From NCBI RefSeq assembly GCF_033095785.1, contig NZ_CP137134.1, positions 2,356,001 to 2,420,000 on the forward strand: a stretch of DNA of 64,000 nt. Reading direction: 5' to 3'. Position 1 is the first letter of the stretch. The number at the start of each line of letters is the position of its first letter. Source of the DNA: Nitrosospira sp. Is2. Lineage in GTDB: Bacteria > Pseudomonadota > Gammaproteobacteria > Burkholderiales > Nitrosomonadaceae. Shown here piece by piece: positions 37,101-46,670 of the stretch. The translations under genes were made by a program, and so were the position numbers. The notes beneath the pieces were generated by a model, which did not search any database, was not told the origin of the DNA, and worked only from the letters and a program-made list of their open reading frames with translations.

Positions 37101-38594
37101 TCAAGGTTTTCCAGCTCCAGGCAACCTGAGAAATTCCCGGCGCGTTTTTGGACCATACGTGAGGAAGTGCGGTTGGGGTTGCTCCTGGTAACTGAGCCGC
37201 GCACGAGCGATGGGGTCGCGACTGATATACTTCTTCACCTCATCCGCGCTGATCGAGTAAACCTTCGCCGCGTTGAGTCCGAAAATCTTGGCCCGGAGTT
37301 GAGGGGTGATCTCGCGGTAGCCGTGCTCGGCGCGCAGCTCAGGCGCGATCTGGAACGCGCGTAATGCCTGTATTTGATCCTGGGGCGACCCGTACCAGAT
37401 GGAATCCGTTCCCCAAAGCACATTGTTCTCGCCACAGTATTTCAACAGTTTTCCCAAGACGTGCGCTGCGGCCTCGGGGTCACGCATCAGGTAACGCCAG
37501 GTGCTGCCCAGTTCGGCGTAGACATTGCTGTTCGGGGCAACCCCGTTCTCGATAAGCGAGCGGATGAGGGTATCAACGCCGTCATCCGCCCCTTTGCCCT
37601 GGAAGGCTCCTTCGGGGACGCCGGTGACGAATCCCGAATGGTAGACTAGGAACGAGACGTCCGGAAAGCGCTTCGCGACGACGCCGATGTCGCTGCATTT
37701 GCTGTGTTGATAGGATTGCTTGCCGAAAGGCAGCCCTTTATGCACGCAGATCACCTTGACGCCGAGCTTGCGCGCCTTTTCGATAAAACGCATGCCAACG
37801 TCGTCCGACAAAAAGTAGCCGTTTCCCCCGGGCCCAAACTGAGTGTACGTTTTCCACGCGGATACGCCCCAGCGCTCCTTCAGTTCGTCCATCCGGTCGA
37901 GATCGCCCGCTTGATTGGGGTTGACACGGCCGTGGAGGAGCAAGCGGTGCATTCCTTCCATGCGGTCAACGATCTGCCGCACGGCATCCGCGCCTTGGAT
38001 GGTCAGCGGCTCCGCATCGGGCTTGGAAGGAACAAAGGAAAGCACCATCATGTCGGTATCGGAATCGAGGAACACGTCCTTGATGAACTCATCCGGGCCT
38101 AGGCAGCGCAGGTAGCTGCGCGGCCCTGGTTCCGATGCCAGCGCGCAACCAGCCTTGGGCATCTGGCTCAGGGGGTCGGAGCCAGCGGGGAGTTTCTGCA
38201 GCCAAGGTCCGTTGGGGTCGACGAAGTGGCCCTGCACATCAAAGATGAATTCGCCTGCGGCACCGCCGATTTGGGCCTCCGCGAGTTCCGGTTCGAGGGC
38301 TGCTTCGGGCAGCAGATCGAAAAATCCGCCTGTCTTCCCCGCTGCTGCGTTGGCACTGTTGAAAGCGAGTAGCGTGGAGGCAGCGCCGCAAGCGGAGACG
38401 AGAAATTTTCGGCGGGAAAGCGCTACGCGCTTCGAATTATGCGTGGCTGCTTCGTGGGCGAGGCGGTTCGCGGCGTGATTGATGGGTGAAAGGGGCACGG
38501 GGGCGAATTCGCCGTTGGAGGTTGAGTCAAGCTTGATAGGCAGCCGGGTGCCGTCCGGATCTAAATGAGGCGGATTGTCGTGCGTTCGAATCAT
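37101..38594 (-). CDS. Tat-exported amidohydrolase-2 family protein
   Basis: A 498-residue TIM-barrel amidohydrolase. The ATG at 38594 follows AAGGA and precedes a twin-arginine signal (LSRRKFLVSACG) about 55 residues in; a longer open frame upstream lacks family sequence. Metal-ligand candidates are H in FDVQGHFVD (the usual first His of H-x-H is Gln), H in CVHKGLPFG, H in LVYHSGF, and D in LWGTDSIWYG. The altered HxH makes the metal site unusual. The Tat signal RRKFLVSA is nearly identical to that of the CapA-like neighbour, which may mean a shared periplasmic role. Confidence 0.82.
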   Translation of the reverse strand: MIRTHDNPPHLDPDGTRLPIKLDSTSNGEFAPVPLSPINHAANRLAHEAATHNSKRVALSRRKFLVSACGAASTLLAFNSANAAAGKTGGFFDLLPEAALEPELAEAQIGGAAGEFIFDVQGHFVDPNGPWLQKLPAGSDPLSQMPKAGCALASEPGPRSYLRCLGPDEFIKDVFLDSDTDMMVLSFVPSKPDAEPLTIQGADAVRQIVDRMEGMHRLLLHGRVNPNQAGDLDRMDELKERWGVSAWKTYTQFGPGGNGYFLSDDVGMRFIEKARKLGVKVICVHKGLPFGKQSYQHSKCSDIGVVAKRFPDVSFLVYHSGFVTGVPEGAFQGKGADDGVDTLIRSLIENGVAPNSNVYAELGSTWRYLMRDPEAAAHVLGKLLKYCGENNVLWGTDSIWYGSPQDQIQALRAFQIAPELRAEHGYREITPQLRAKIFGLNAAKVYSISADEVKKYISRDPIARARLSYQEQPQPHFLTYGPKTRREFLRLPGAGKP

Positions 38595-38823
38595 CTGAGG
38601 CGTCCTTCCAAGGAGGAAATCAAAATATAATGGCGACGATCCCCATAGCCACGGGCCGGCCAAACGTTGTCTACCATAAATCGAATAGATGGTGAGTCTT
38701 GGCGACACCTCGACATTGCGACCTGCGCCAGTTTGCGTCTATAAATGGTTGAGGGCCAATCTATACCTCAATTAACAATATAGTCGAAGTATTCATAGGT
38801 TGCGTCTGGAGAATTTTTGAAAA

Positions 38824-39143
38824 ATGACGACCGCGATATGCCTCTGTTGTGGAGCGGTGAAGCTTGGAGCGCTCACTCCCTGCCCGGAATGCAGGTTCGA
38901 TCCACAGGAAAATGGAGACAAAGCCAAAGCGGCGGTCCCGACAGAGCATTTTTTGTCTCAGGAAGATCTGAACGCGGTCTCGGAGCGCATTAAATCAGGA
39001 CTTGCAGTCGCCTATCCAGATGAGTTGGGGAAGGACTTAAGCCACGATTTCGCGTCGAATTCCGGTCTGGGAAAGTAAGTTTTCCGCTCAAATATACGTG
39101 GCTCTTCCTCATCGGTGTTTTTGTTTTGATAGCGGGGTGGTGA
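38824..39143 (+). pseudogene. Zinc-ribbon membrane protein interrupted by a frameshift
   Basis: The first 84 codons (38824-39078) encode a small protein with two Cys pairs (CLCCG and CPECR), a pattern common in short bacterial zinc-ribbon proteins, and end GLGK then stop. One frame back, from 39078, the sequence continues KYTWLFLIGVFVLIAGW and stops at 39143, an ideal membrane helix. A single-base change near 39070 would join them into a 105-residue tail-anchored protein. The short form could also be genuine. No function is known. Confidence 0.6.
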
Positions 39144-39254
39144 TGAGCAAAACAAGAGGTGCAAGGGGTCAGACGAAGCAGCACACTTTACGCTGATCAG
39201 TCGGCTGCAGAGGCACAGCGGCTCACTTGCGTTGGGGCAGCAGCGGATAGGATA

Positions 39255-39293
39255 GGTAACAAAAAAAGCGGCAAAGCCGCTTTTTTTGTTACC
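39255..39293. terminator. Bidirectional intrinsic terminator
   Basis: GGTAAC, seven A, AGCGGC and loop CAAA are mirrored by GCCGCT, seven T and GTTACC, a long perfect hairpin with T tracts on both strands. It lies just beyond the 3' end of the 6S RNA gene and can also stop plus-strand transcription from the zinc-ribbon gene. Confidence 0.85.
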
Positions 39294-39299
39294 TAATAA

Positions 39300-39476
39300 G
39301 GTCCCCGCAAATGCCGTCAGGCCATTAATCTTGAACCTTAAGGTCCAAGGCGGTCACCTGCCGGACGCATCAGGCGCTTCCGTATAGGACGCGCACAACA
39401 GCATCACGTTGGCTTGCAACCAATTCTTAAAAAGTTGGTTCAAAGAATATAGGCCAAAAACGAACACCGCAGGGAA
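39300..39476 (-). ncRNA. ssrS: 6S RNA
   Basis: This RNA binds the sigma70 RNA polymerase holoenzyme and lowers transcription in stationary phase. On the minus strand, the 5' end (CCCTGCGGTGTTCG) pairs with the 3' end (GACGGCATTTGCGGGG), forming the closing stem. The 3' half contains CCTTGAACCTTAAGGTTCAAG-type sequence followed by GGCCTGACGGCAT, like E. coli 6S, where the matching block is CCTTGAACCAAGGGTTCAAG. It lies just downstream of zapA, its usual position in proteobacteria. The ends are approximate. Confidence 0.88.
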
Positions 39477-39552
39477 CAACTCTAACCCCCAGTACCCTGG
39501 GGAATCCAAATGAAAAATTTATTCCGGCTGGCTTAAGGTTAAGTAACGTGGA

Positions 39553-39861
39553 CTAGAACAGTTTGTCCTGTTCCGGCATTACCGCATCAAGCGCTGTCTG
39601 CATGCAAACGATTCTACGCCTAAATTCTTCCGTGTCAAACCCCTCCCGGGTCTTTGCGGTGAGCAATTCATGCGTGATGTTGAGTGCCGCCATGATCGCG
39701 ATGCGCTCGGACCCGACAACCTTTCCGCTCTCACGGATTTCGCGCATCCTGTTGTTAAGATAAGTGACCGCTTCCAGTAGCTCTTCGCGTTCTTCGTCCG
39801 GGCAGACTACGCGGAATTCGCGCCCCATGATGTTCACATCCATGGTTTTGCCAGTGTTCAT
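39553..39861 (-). CDS. zapA: Cell division protein ZapA
   Basis: A 102-residue protein that crosslinks FtsZ filaments at the division ring. The N-terminal VNIMGREFRVVCPDEE and the helix with NNRMREIR match ZapA, and the rest is a coiled-coil helix. The start overlaps the zapB-like stop by four bases (ATGA), so both are translated together. 6S RNA follows directly downstream, the standard order. Confidence 0.92.
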   Translation of the reverse strand: MNTGKTMDVNIMGREFRVVCPDEEREELLEAVTYLNNRMREIRESGKVVGSERIAIMAALNITHELLTAKTREGFDTEEFRRRIVCMQTALDAVMPEQDKLF

Positions 39862-40058
39862 TCTTCGCTTTCAGGGAGTCTTGTCAGGAGGGCTTCAAGA
39901 CGGGAGGAGGCGGTATCTATTTTTTCTGCCAGATGCTTGTTTTCGCTGATCGTGCTTGCCAGTTGTTGGCGAAGTTGGATGTTCTCCGACCTCAGTTGCT
40001 GACATAGGCGCACGAATTGTTCAATTTTTTCTTCCAGCGCGCTCAGTTCCGATTCCAT
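39858..40058 (-). CDS. Small coiled-coil protein (TIGR02449/ZapB-like)
   Basis: A 66-residue almost entirely coiled-coil protein (heptads LxxLEEKIEQFVRLCQQL). A protein of this type is regularly encoded immediately before zapA in beta- and gammaproteobacteria and is thought to help ZapA at the division ring. Overlap with zapA supports that. ZapB identity is by size and context only. Confidence 0.8.
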   Translation of the reverse strand: MESELSALEEKIEQFVRLCQQLRSENIQLRQQLASTISENKHLAEKIDTASSRLEALLTRLPESEE

Positions 40059-40214
40059 TAGCCCACTATAGTTGCGAAATCCCTGTCAAGTCAACTGATA
40101 ACAGGATTTTTTAAATGTGGTTTCCAGCTCCACCTTACTATACTCTGTTGTAAGCAAACTGGATTGCGGACTCCATCTCAACGATTCAGACCAAGGTTGC
40201 TTTGTTCTGGTAGA

Positions 40215-40486
40215 ATCCCGCCACGTTTGAGGTGCTACGGCCGTGTTACGGCCGAGTTAAACGGGAACCAGGTGGGAAACTCTGAACGAATTCGACGCTT
40301 CGCGTGGGACGTATTAGAGTTTTCTGGATGCCTGGGCTGCCCCCGCAACGGTAAGCAGGTGTGGGCGTATCACGAACTAGACGAGTCCTCGCATGGCTTG
40401 GTCGCTGTTCTGTGACGTCACTGTGAACTCTCCAGTTCATGGGAAGACGATATGCCAAGTCCTGCGAGCCCGGATACCGGCCTCAC
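40215..40486 (+). promoter_or_regulatory. Cobalamin (B12) riboswitch
   Basis: Conserved blocks appear in order: GGTGCTACGGCC at 40231, GGGAACCAGGTG, then GCCCCCGCAACGGTAAGC near 40340, and the 3' box with CCGGATACCGGCCTC ending near 40485. Together these match the adenosylcobalamin riboswitch. It ends about 130 bases before the TonB receptor start, so high B12 should switch that gene off. Confidence 0.95.
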
Positions 40487-40617
40487 GTGAGTACGGAAAT
40501 ATCGCGTGGGGCGGTATCCTGATCGATATCTTTTTTCGCTCAAGGCATCTCCGCGGTATTTTCTTGTTGAGGACATGGTGAACGGTGGGTTCACCAATAC
40601 AAGTAAATACTGTTGGC

Positions 40618-42675
40618 ATGTTGCGCAAATTCTTTCTCCCTGTTTTTCTGCTTACATCATCTTCATGGTCTGTTCGGGCCGCCGATCCGGGAACTAAACC
40701 GCTTGAGGAAGTCGTGGTAACCGCCACGCGCTTTAGCCAGCGTGTTGACAAGCTACCCATCGGGGTATCCATCATCAACGCGGAGCAGATAAAAAACAGT
40801 GCTGCGTCCACCCTTCCGGAGTTACTGCAACAACTCGCGGGAATCCATACCCGCAACGTCGATGGCAGCCCCGATCCTCAGATCGATCTGCGCGGATTCG
40901 GCATTACCGGCAATCAGAATACGCTCGTTCTGCTCGATGGTCAGCGGATGAATGAAAACGAGCTGGTCGGTATTCGCTGGTCAACGGTTCCGCTTGGTTC
41001 AATCGAACGCATTGAGGTGCTGCGAAGCAGCGGAGCTGTCACATATGGAGGTGGCGCCACAGGTGGAGTAATTAATATCATCACCCGAGCCGCCGCTCCC
41101 GGCCAGATGTCCGGGAGCGGCGGCGTTTCATTTGGCAGCTACGGCGGGACCGAAGCCAAAGGCACGCTGGACGTGGCAGGAAAAAACCTTGGCCTCGCGC
41201 TTACGGGTAACGCACTAGAAACGGATAACTATCGTGTCAACAATGCCTTGCATCAGCTGAACCTGCAGGGAGATTTACGCTACCGTTTTGCCACCGGGCG
41301 GGCGTTGTTGAAGTTTGGAGTCGATGATCAGAAACTGGGACTGCCGGCCACGCGCACTGAAGCGCAACTACAGACAGACCGCAGAGGGACCGCGACGCCG
41401 CGGGATTACAGCACCCGCGAGGGCGCATATGTAACGCTTCGGGGGGAGCATTCCAACAGATTCGGGGATTTTGCCGCGGATTTTTCCTTTCGCGACAACC
41501 ATCGCACGGCATTATTCGACGATTACAGTATCGATTCCTTCAACTCCAAGTCATTCATCAATTCGCGTTCGGACGTGTGGTTGTTCAATCCGAGGGTGAA
41601 ATTGCCGTTTCAGTTCTTTAGCATGGATCATGAACTGATATTGGGCGCAAATCTGGAGTGGTGGGATTACCGCTCCAGGCGTTTTACCGGACCGGAAACG
41701 ATACCAGGTGCAGTATCAGCCAATATTCTACAAGCCGATATTGTCGCTACCCAGCAAAACCGCGCGATTTACTTGCAACACATCGCTACGTTGCCTAAAG
41801 GTACGGTGTTATCACTCGGGGGGCGGTTGCAGTGGGTGGACAACCGTGCCGATGACCGCCTCAGTGCGGCGCCTTACGCCGGCGATCGACAGAGCCGCAC
41901 GGTCTACGCATATGATGTGGGTCTTCGCCAGCCCGTGGGAGCTTTCTTCTCGTTTTACGGAAAGTATGGCCGCAGTTTCCGGATTGCGACCGTAGACGAA
42001 AGCTACAATCAATTCGGCGGGCCCGCCTTCGATCCGCTCGTAAAAATACTCGAGCCTCAAATCGCTTATACAGGGGAGGTTGGGGTGGATTACAAACAAG
42101 GACCGGTACGTGCCCGCACTTCAATTTACTCGATCAATCTCAACAACGAAATCAGCTTCATCAACATTGACCCCTTCCTGTTCTTCGCGAATATCAATTT
42201 ACCGCCAACCCGGCGGCAAGGATTCGAACTGGAGGGGTCTTGGGCGGTAACCAGCGCCATCGATGTCTTTGCAAACTATACATTTACGGATGCGCGTTTT
42301 CGTGAGGGAAGCTTTGGGGGAGTGGATGTCTCAGGAAACATCATTCCGTTGGTGCCGCGCCACAGGGCTGCTGCCGGAGGCTCGTTTCGGCTCGGTTCTA
42401 ATACCAATCTGGCGACGATCATGAATTACGTGGGCGAACAGGTGCTCGACAACGACCAGGCCAACACCGCGACGCGACGTATGCCGGACTACGTAACGGT
42501 GGATCTGAAAATCACTCATCAGATGAACAAGTTGTTGTTGAGCATGGCAGTTAATAATCTGTTCGATGAAAAGTATTTTTCTTATGCAATTCGTAACTCG
42601 GCAGGCACGAGTTTCAACGCGCTACCCGCACGCGAGCGCAATGTCTGGTTTACCGTAAAATATCAGTTCAATTGA
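40618..42675 (+). CDS. btuB: TonB-dependent vitamin B12 receptor (BtuB-like)
   Basis: A 685-residue outer-membrane beta-barrel that imports cobalamin with TonB energy. The ATG at 40618 opens a signal peptide (MLRKFFLPVFLL to about WSVRA). The TonB box region is EEVVVTATR; the plug domain has STLPELLQQLAGI and IERIEVLRSSGAVTYG; the C-terminus ends in aromatic Phe (VKYQF then N), close to the barrel-assembly signal. The B12 riboswitch upstream fixes the substrate better than the protein sequence does. Complete and apparently functional. Confidence 0.92.
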   Translation: MLRKFFLPVFLLTSSSWSVRAADPGTKPLEEVVVTATRFSQRVDKLPIGVSIINAEQIKNSAASTLPELLQQLAGIHTRNVDGSPDPQIDLRGFGITGNQNTLVLLDGQRMNENELVGIRWSTVPLGSIERIEVLRSSGAVTYGGGATGGVINIITRAAAPGQMSGSGGVSFGSYGGTEAKGTLDVAGKNLGLALTGNALETDNYRVNNALHQLNLQGDLRYRFATGRALLKFGVDDQKLGLPATRTEAQLQTDRRGTATPRDYSTREGAYVTLRGEHSNRFGDFAADFSFRDNHRTALFDDYSIDSFNSKSFINSRSDVWLFNPRVKLPFQFFSMDHELILGANLEWWDYRSRRFTGPETIPGAVSANILQADIVATQQNRAIYLQHIATLPKGTVLSLGGRLQWVDNRADDRLSAAPYAGDRQSRTVYAYDVGLRQPVGAFFSFYGKYGRSFRIATVDESYNQFGGPAFDPLVKILEPQIAYTGEVGVDYKQGPVRARTSIYSINLNNEISFINIDPFLFFANINLPPTRRQGFELEGSWAVTSAIDVFANYTFTDARFREGSFGGVDVSGNIIPLVPRHRAAAGGSFRLGSNTNLATIMNYVGEQVLDNDQANTATRRMPDYVTVDLKITHQMNKLLLSMAVNNLFDEKYFSYAIRNSAGTSFNALPARERNVWFTVKYQFN

Positions 42676-42853
42676 GGTTCATTCGCGCCTACGGTATCGC
42701 CGGGGTATCCGCGATCTTCCACCTATCCGCGCGATACGGTCCTGTTCAACTGCGAGAGGTAGCTGACATCTCTTATCGCCTGCCAAAGCAGGTGACATAA
42801 TATGGCTTTGCCAGATTTCGCGGCTTCGCCTTCTCCCGGTTCTGCCAGATACC

Positions 42854-44707
42854 ATGCAAAACAGGCAAACAATCCCCAGTGGCCAATTATGGCGCCGCCA
42901 AATGAGATATGTTGCACCTCATTGGGAGGTGCTCATGCTGGCGCTGGGCAGCCTGGTCGTGATGTCGGCTACTGTGCCCATGCTGGTGGCGCTGATTCAA
43001 CCGATGCTGGACAGCGTTATTGCTGAAAAGAACCTCGAATTGATGCAAATGATTTTGCTGGCGATCGTCGGGTTATTTGCGGTGCGTGGCGTGGCAGGTC
43101 ACATTAGCGCGTATGCCATCAATTGGATCGGCAGCAGAATGGCAATGGATTTACGAGTGGAGATGTTCGACAAGCTGCTGATGCTACCAGCATGCTGCTA
43201 TGCCGGCCGTCCGAATGCTGCTGTATTTTCCCTGATCACATCCGGCGCTACGCGGTTCGCGGAAGCTTTTACGGCCGTGGTGACCTTGCTGGCCAGGGAC
43301 ACGTTTACCATTGTTGGATTGCTGGGGTGGATGTTCTATCTCGATTGGACCCTCGCGTTGGTCGCATTATCGATGGCATCAGCGATTTGGCTGATCATGA
43401 GATTGGCTGGAAAGCGGATGCAGGGAATAGCACGGGAAGTGGGGCACACGACCGATAGCCTATCCAATGTTTTAGAGAAGTCTATTGAAAATTACCAGGT
43501 GGTCAAACTCTACGGGGCGGAGGGGTACGAAATTGAACGCATGCGCAAGCAAGCGGAACGTATCCACCATGCTGCGACCAGGCGGACGGCCATGGCGTCC
43601 CTCGGTGTCCCCTTGGTGCAGATATCAATTGCTGTTGTTATGGGTTTCATCGTCTACGTCGCGGCTCAGCATGCATTCGCGGATAAGATCACGGTCGGCG
43701 GGGTTGCATCTTTAGCCGCGGGTATGGTAATGCTCTTGGAACCGGTAAGGCGAATCGCAGGGATGAACGAATCGTTGCAACATTCGTTGAGTACCGCCGA
43801 CAGTGTTTTTTCACTGCTGGACCACGACATCGAGTCGGACAAGGGAACAATTGCCATTGAACGAGCACGCGGCGAGTTGAAGTTCGTACACGTCAGCTTC
43901 TGTCCCGATCCGCAGAATGGCCCCGACACCACGTCCGAGGCAGGCGCCGGCTCCCGACCCGGCATGGGAACATATGCTCCGCTTCGGGACATCACGTTGA
44001 CGCTCCAACCCGGCGAATTGGTGGCGCTAGTGGATTCTTCCAGCGCAAAGTCTACTTTGACGAACCTCGTGCCCCGTTTCCTTAACCCCACACGCGGGCA
44101 GATACTTCTCGACGGCCATGATCTGAGTAGCCTCACGCTGGGCAGCCTGCGCGCCAATATAGCACTGGTGTCCGCTGGGGCAACCGAGTTTACTGACACG
44201 ATCGCAGCCAACATTGCTTTTGGCGCCATGAGCCGGGCAACAGAAGGAAACATTACCGCGGCGGCGCAAGCTGCGCATGCATCGGAATTTATCCGAAGAA
44301 TGCCCCATGGGTTGCAGACAATGATTGGGGAACAGGGGCAGAAACTTTCAGGTGATCAGCGGCTGCGTATTGCGATTGCCCGAGCTTTGTTAAAAGATCC
44401 ACCCATTCTGCTATTGGACGAGAAATTCGATGCAGTAGACCCCGAATCCGCTCATTATGTGGATGCAGCTTTGGAAGCCGTGACGAGAGGGCGCACAACA
44501 CTTGTCATCGACCCGCGGCTGTCGACCCTGCGACGAGCTGATTCCGTAGTGCTGCTTGAGGAAGGCCATATTGTCGACACGGGCCGTCATGCGGAGTTGC
44601 TGGTACGCAACCGCACTTACGCCAAATTTTCGCAAACCTTGCTTAAACCAGAAAAAGTGGTAGCGCTTGATTATCGCCGAACGTCTCCGGAAGCTGATCA
44701 ATGTTGA
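42854..44707 (+). CDS. MsbA-like ABC exporter with degenerate ATPase motifs
   Basis: A 617-residue half-transporter: residues 1-320 hold six membrane helices of the ABC_membrane type, and 340-600 the ATPase. MsbA flips lipid A across the inner membrane. Every catalytic motif is changed: Walker A is VDSSSAKST (one residue short, both key glycines lost), the Q-loop Gln is Ala (VSAGAT), the signature is LSGDQ, Walker B ends LLLDEKFDAVD, and the switch His is Pro (IDPRLS). The frame is intact over 618 codons, so it is not an obvious pseudogene. It may form a pseudo-ATPase half of a heterodimer or be decaying. O-antigen genes follow on the other strand. Confidence 0.85.
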   Translation: MQNRQTIPSGQLWRRQMRYVAPHWEVLMLALGSLVVMSATVPMLVALIQPMLDSVIAEKNLELMQMILLAIVGLFAVRGVAGHISAYAINWIGSRMAMDLRVEMFDKLLMLPACCYAGRPNAAVFSLITSGATRFAEAFTAVVTLLARDTFTIVGLLGWMFYLDWTLALVALSMASAIWLIMRLAGKRMQGIAREVGHTTDSLSNVLEKSIENYQVVKLYGAEGYEIERMRKQAERIHHAATRRTAMASLGVPLVQISIAVVMGFIVYVAAQHAFADKITVGGVASLAAGMVMLLEPVRRIAGMNESLQHSLSTADSVFSLLDHDIESDKGTIAIERARGELKFVHVSFCPDPQNGPDTTSEAGAGSRPGMGTYAPLRDITLTLQPGELVALVDSSSAKSTLTNLVPRFLNPTRGQILLDGHDLSSLTLGSLRANIALVSAGATEFTDTIAANIAFGAMSRATEGNITAAAQAAHASEFIRRMPHGLQTMIGEQGQKLSGDQRLRIAIARALLKDPPILLLDEKFDAVDPESAHYVDAALEAVTRGRTTLVIDPRLSTLRRADSVVLLEEGHIVDTGRHAELLVRNRTYAKFSQTLLKPEKVVALDYRRTSPEADQC

Positions 44708-44728
44708 ATCGGGAATGACCGACCCGAG

Positions 44729-46669
44729 TTAATGTAACGAGTCCTGCCGGGAGTATTCCGGCACCCATTTTTTCAACTCCTGTTTGACCTCTTCGTCACT
44801 GAGCACGGGATGCTCATGAAGCCAGGCCAGCAGATCCTCGAGCCAGTGTTTATCGATTTGACGTGCCTGCGCGATACGCAATTTTGGATGAGGTGTGGGC
44901 AAGGTGCTCTCATCATCGGCCAATAATTCTTCGTAGAGCTTCTCTCCCGGGCGCAACCCGTTATAGACGATTTGTATGTCGTTCTCGCTCAGGCCGGAAA
45001 GACGGATGAGGTCTCGTGCGAGATCGGCTATTCTCACCGGTTCGCCCATATCCAGCACGAAGATCTCCCCGCCGCCATTGTTTCCCCCCATCAGTCCAGC
45101 TTGCAGGACCAGTTGCGCAGCTTCAGGTATGGACATGAAATAGCGCGTTATCTCAGAATGAGTGACGGTGATTGGTCCCCCTTTTTCAATCTGCTCGCGA
45201 AATTTGGGAATGACGCTGCCCGCGCTTCCGAGCACATTGCCAAAGCGAACCATGACGAAGCCGGGTACTTGCAGACGACTACCCGACGGCACTGATCCGG
45301 ACGCGGATTGTTGCACTGCCTGGCATACCATTTCCGCGAGCCGCTTGCTGGCGCCCATCACATTGGTGGGGTTAACGGCCTTATCGGTAGAAATTAACAC
45401 GAATTTTTCCGCACCATGCTCAATCGCAGCCTGGGCAAGAACGTAGGTGCCGAGAACGTTGTTGAGTACGGCTTGCCAAGCATTTTCCAGTTCCATGAGG
45501 GGAACGTGCTTGTACGCCGCGGCATGAAACACGACCGCCGGCCTGTATCGTGAGAATATCTGGTCCAGGCGCGCCTTATCTTTGACATCGCCTATAGTGA
45601 AGGCCATTGGAATGTGCGGGAAATTTGACTGGAATTCCTGCTCCACGTTGTAGAGCGCAAATTCGTTCAATTCAAACAGAACTAGGCGGCCCGGTCCGAA
45701 TTTGAGAATCTGGCGGCACAATTCCGAGCCAATGGAGCCACCCGCCCCTGTTATCAATATCGTTTTCCCGGTCAGCAGGCCATGCAGGCCGTCACTGTCC
45801 AGAATCACCGGATCACGCCCCAACAAATCTTCGGGTTCGACAGTACGGATTTGCGACACCGTAATTTTGCCGCTTATCAGGTCCTCATACGAGGGGACGG
45901 TAAGCGCCTTTATCCCGGCAGTTGCGCATATTTCCAGCGCTCGGCGGCGGTCGCGGCGGAGCCGGTCCGGCTTGCGCCGGTCGGGTTGAGAGCGGGTAGA
46001 CTGCCGCCGGTCGGGAACAAAAGAGGTCATCGCAATAATGGCGTGTGCAACCCCCAGTCTTTGAGTTATCACCGGCAGTTCGTCGATCCGGCCAAGAACT
46101 TTGAAACCGTGCAGCATCAGCCCCCGTTTTGCGGGGTCATCGTCCAGTAAACCTACGACCTTCCACTGAACGCTGCGGGTGAGTTCTTTAAGCAGTGTGA
46201 CTGCCGCATCGCCTGCTCCGAGCACCAGGACGAGATTGCCTTCCGTTTTATTTTGACCGTACAGCCGATGCTCTTTCCACGACCGGTACGCAAGGCGGCT
46301 GCCGCACATGACGAACAGAAGCAGAATCGGGGCCAGCAACGGCACAGTTCGGGGCACACCCTCGAGTCTCTGCACCATGAACAACCCCAGCGGCACCACA
46401 ACCGCGGATGCCAGGACTGCAAACAGGATCCGCTTTAAATCCGGTAGGCTAGCGTAATGCCAGAGCCCGCGATATAGACCGAACCAGAGGAATACCGCCG
46501 CGTGTATGGGTACCAGCCATGGCAGAATCTCTTTCAGCGATGTCAGGTACAGGGGAGGGATGTCGAAATTGAAGCGGAACAGATAGGCGAGCCACCAGGC
46601 CATGACTGCCGCGGCGATGTCGTGAACAAAGGCAATGACTGTGCGTATATTAGGATTACGCAGTGGCAT
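44729..46669 (-). CDS. WbpM/CapD-type nucleotide-sugar dehydratase, membrane anchored
   Basis: A 646-residue protein that makes 4-keto-6-deoxy sugars for O-antigen or capsule. The N-terminus has four or five membrane helices; then a Rossmann domain (GAGDAAVTLLKEL near 155) and the C-terminal short-chain dehydrogenase domain with GAGGSIGSELC near 315 and STDKAVNPTNVMGASK near 430, as in WbpM/PglF. An Arg-rich stretch near 230 (DRRKPDRLRRDRRR) is a local insertion. I prefer the ATG at 46669; a GTG at 46714 overlapping the next gene is possible. The pair is most likely one transcript. Confidence 0.85.
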   Translation of the reverse strand: MPLRNPNIRTVIAFVHDIAAAVMAWWLAYLFRFNFDIPPLYLTSLKEILPWLVPIHAAVFLWFGLYRGLWHYASLPDLKRILFAVLASAVVVPLGLFMVQRLEGVPRTVPLLAPILLLFVMCGSRLAYRSWKEHRLYGQNKTEGNLVLVLGAGDAAVTLLKELTRSVQWKVVGLLDDDPAKRGLMLHGFKVLGRIDELPVITQRLGVAHAIIAMTSFVPDRRQSTRSQPDRRKPDRLRRDRRRALEICATAGIKALTVPSYEDLISGKITVSQIRTVEPEDLLGRDPVILDSDGLHGLLTGKTILITGAGGSIGSELCRQILKFGPGRLVLFELNEFALYNVEQEFQSNFPHIPMAFTIGDVKDKARLDQIFSRYRPAVVFHAAAYKHVPLMELENAWQAVLNNVLGTYVLAQAAIEHGAEKFVLISTDKAVNPTNVMGASKRLAEMVCQAVQQSASGSVPSGSRLQVPGFVMVRFGNVLGSAGSVIPKFREQIEKGGPITVTHSEITRYFMSIPEAAQLVLQAGLMGGNNGGGEIFVLDMGEPVRIADLARDLIRLSGLSENDIQIVYNGLRPGEKLYEELLADDESTLPTPHPKLRIAQARQIDKHWLEDLLAWLHEHPVLSDEEVKQELKKWVPEYSRQDSLH

Positions 46670-46670
46670 G

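Noticed and set aside
38581..38600. TTCGAATC-like sequence resembling a tRNA T-loop
   Set aside because: It lies at the start of the amidohydrolase gene and no cloverleaf can be built around it.
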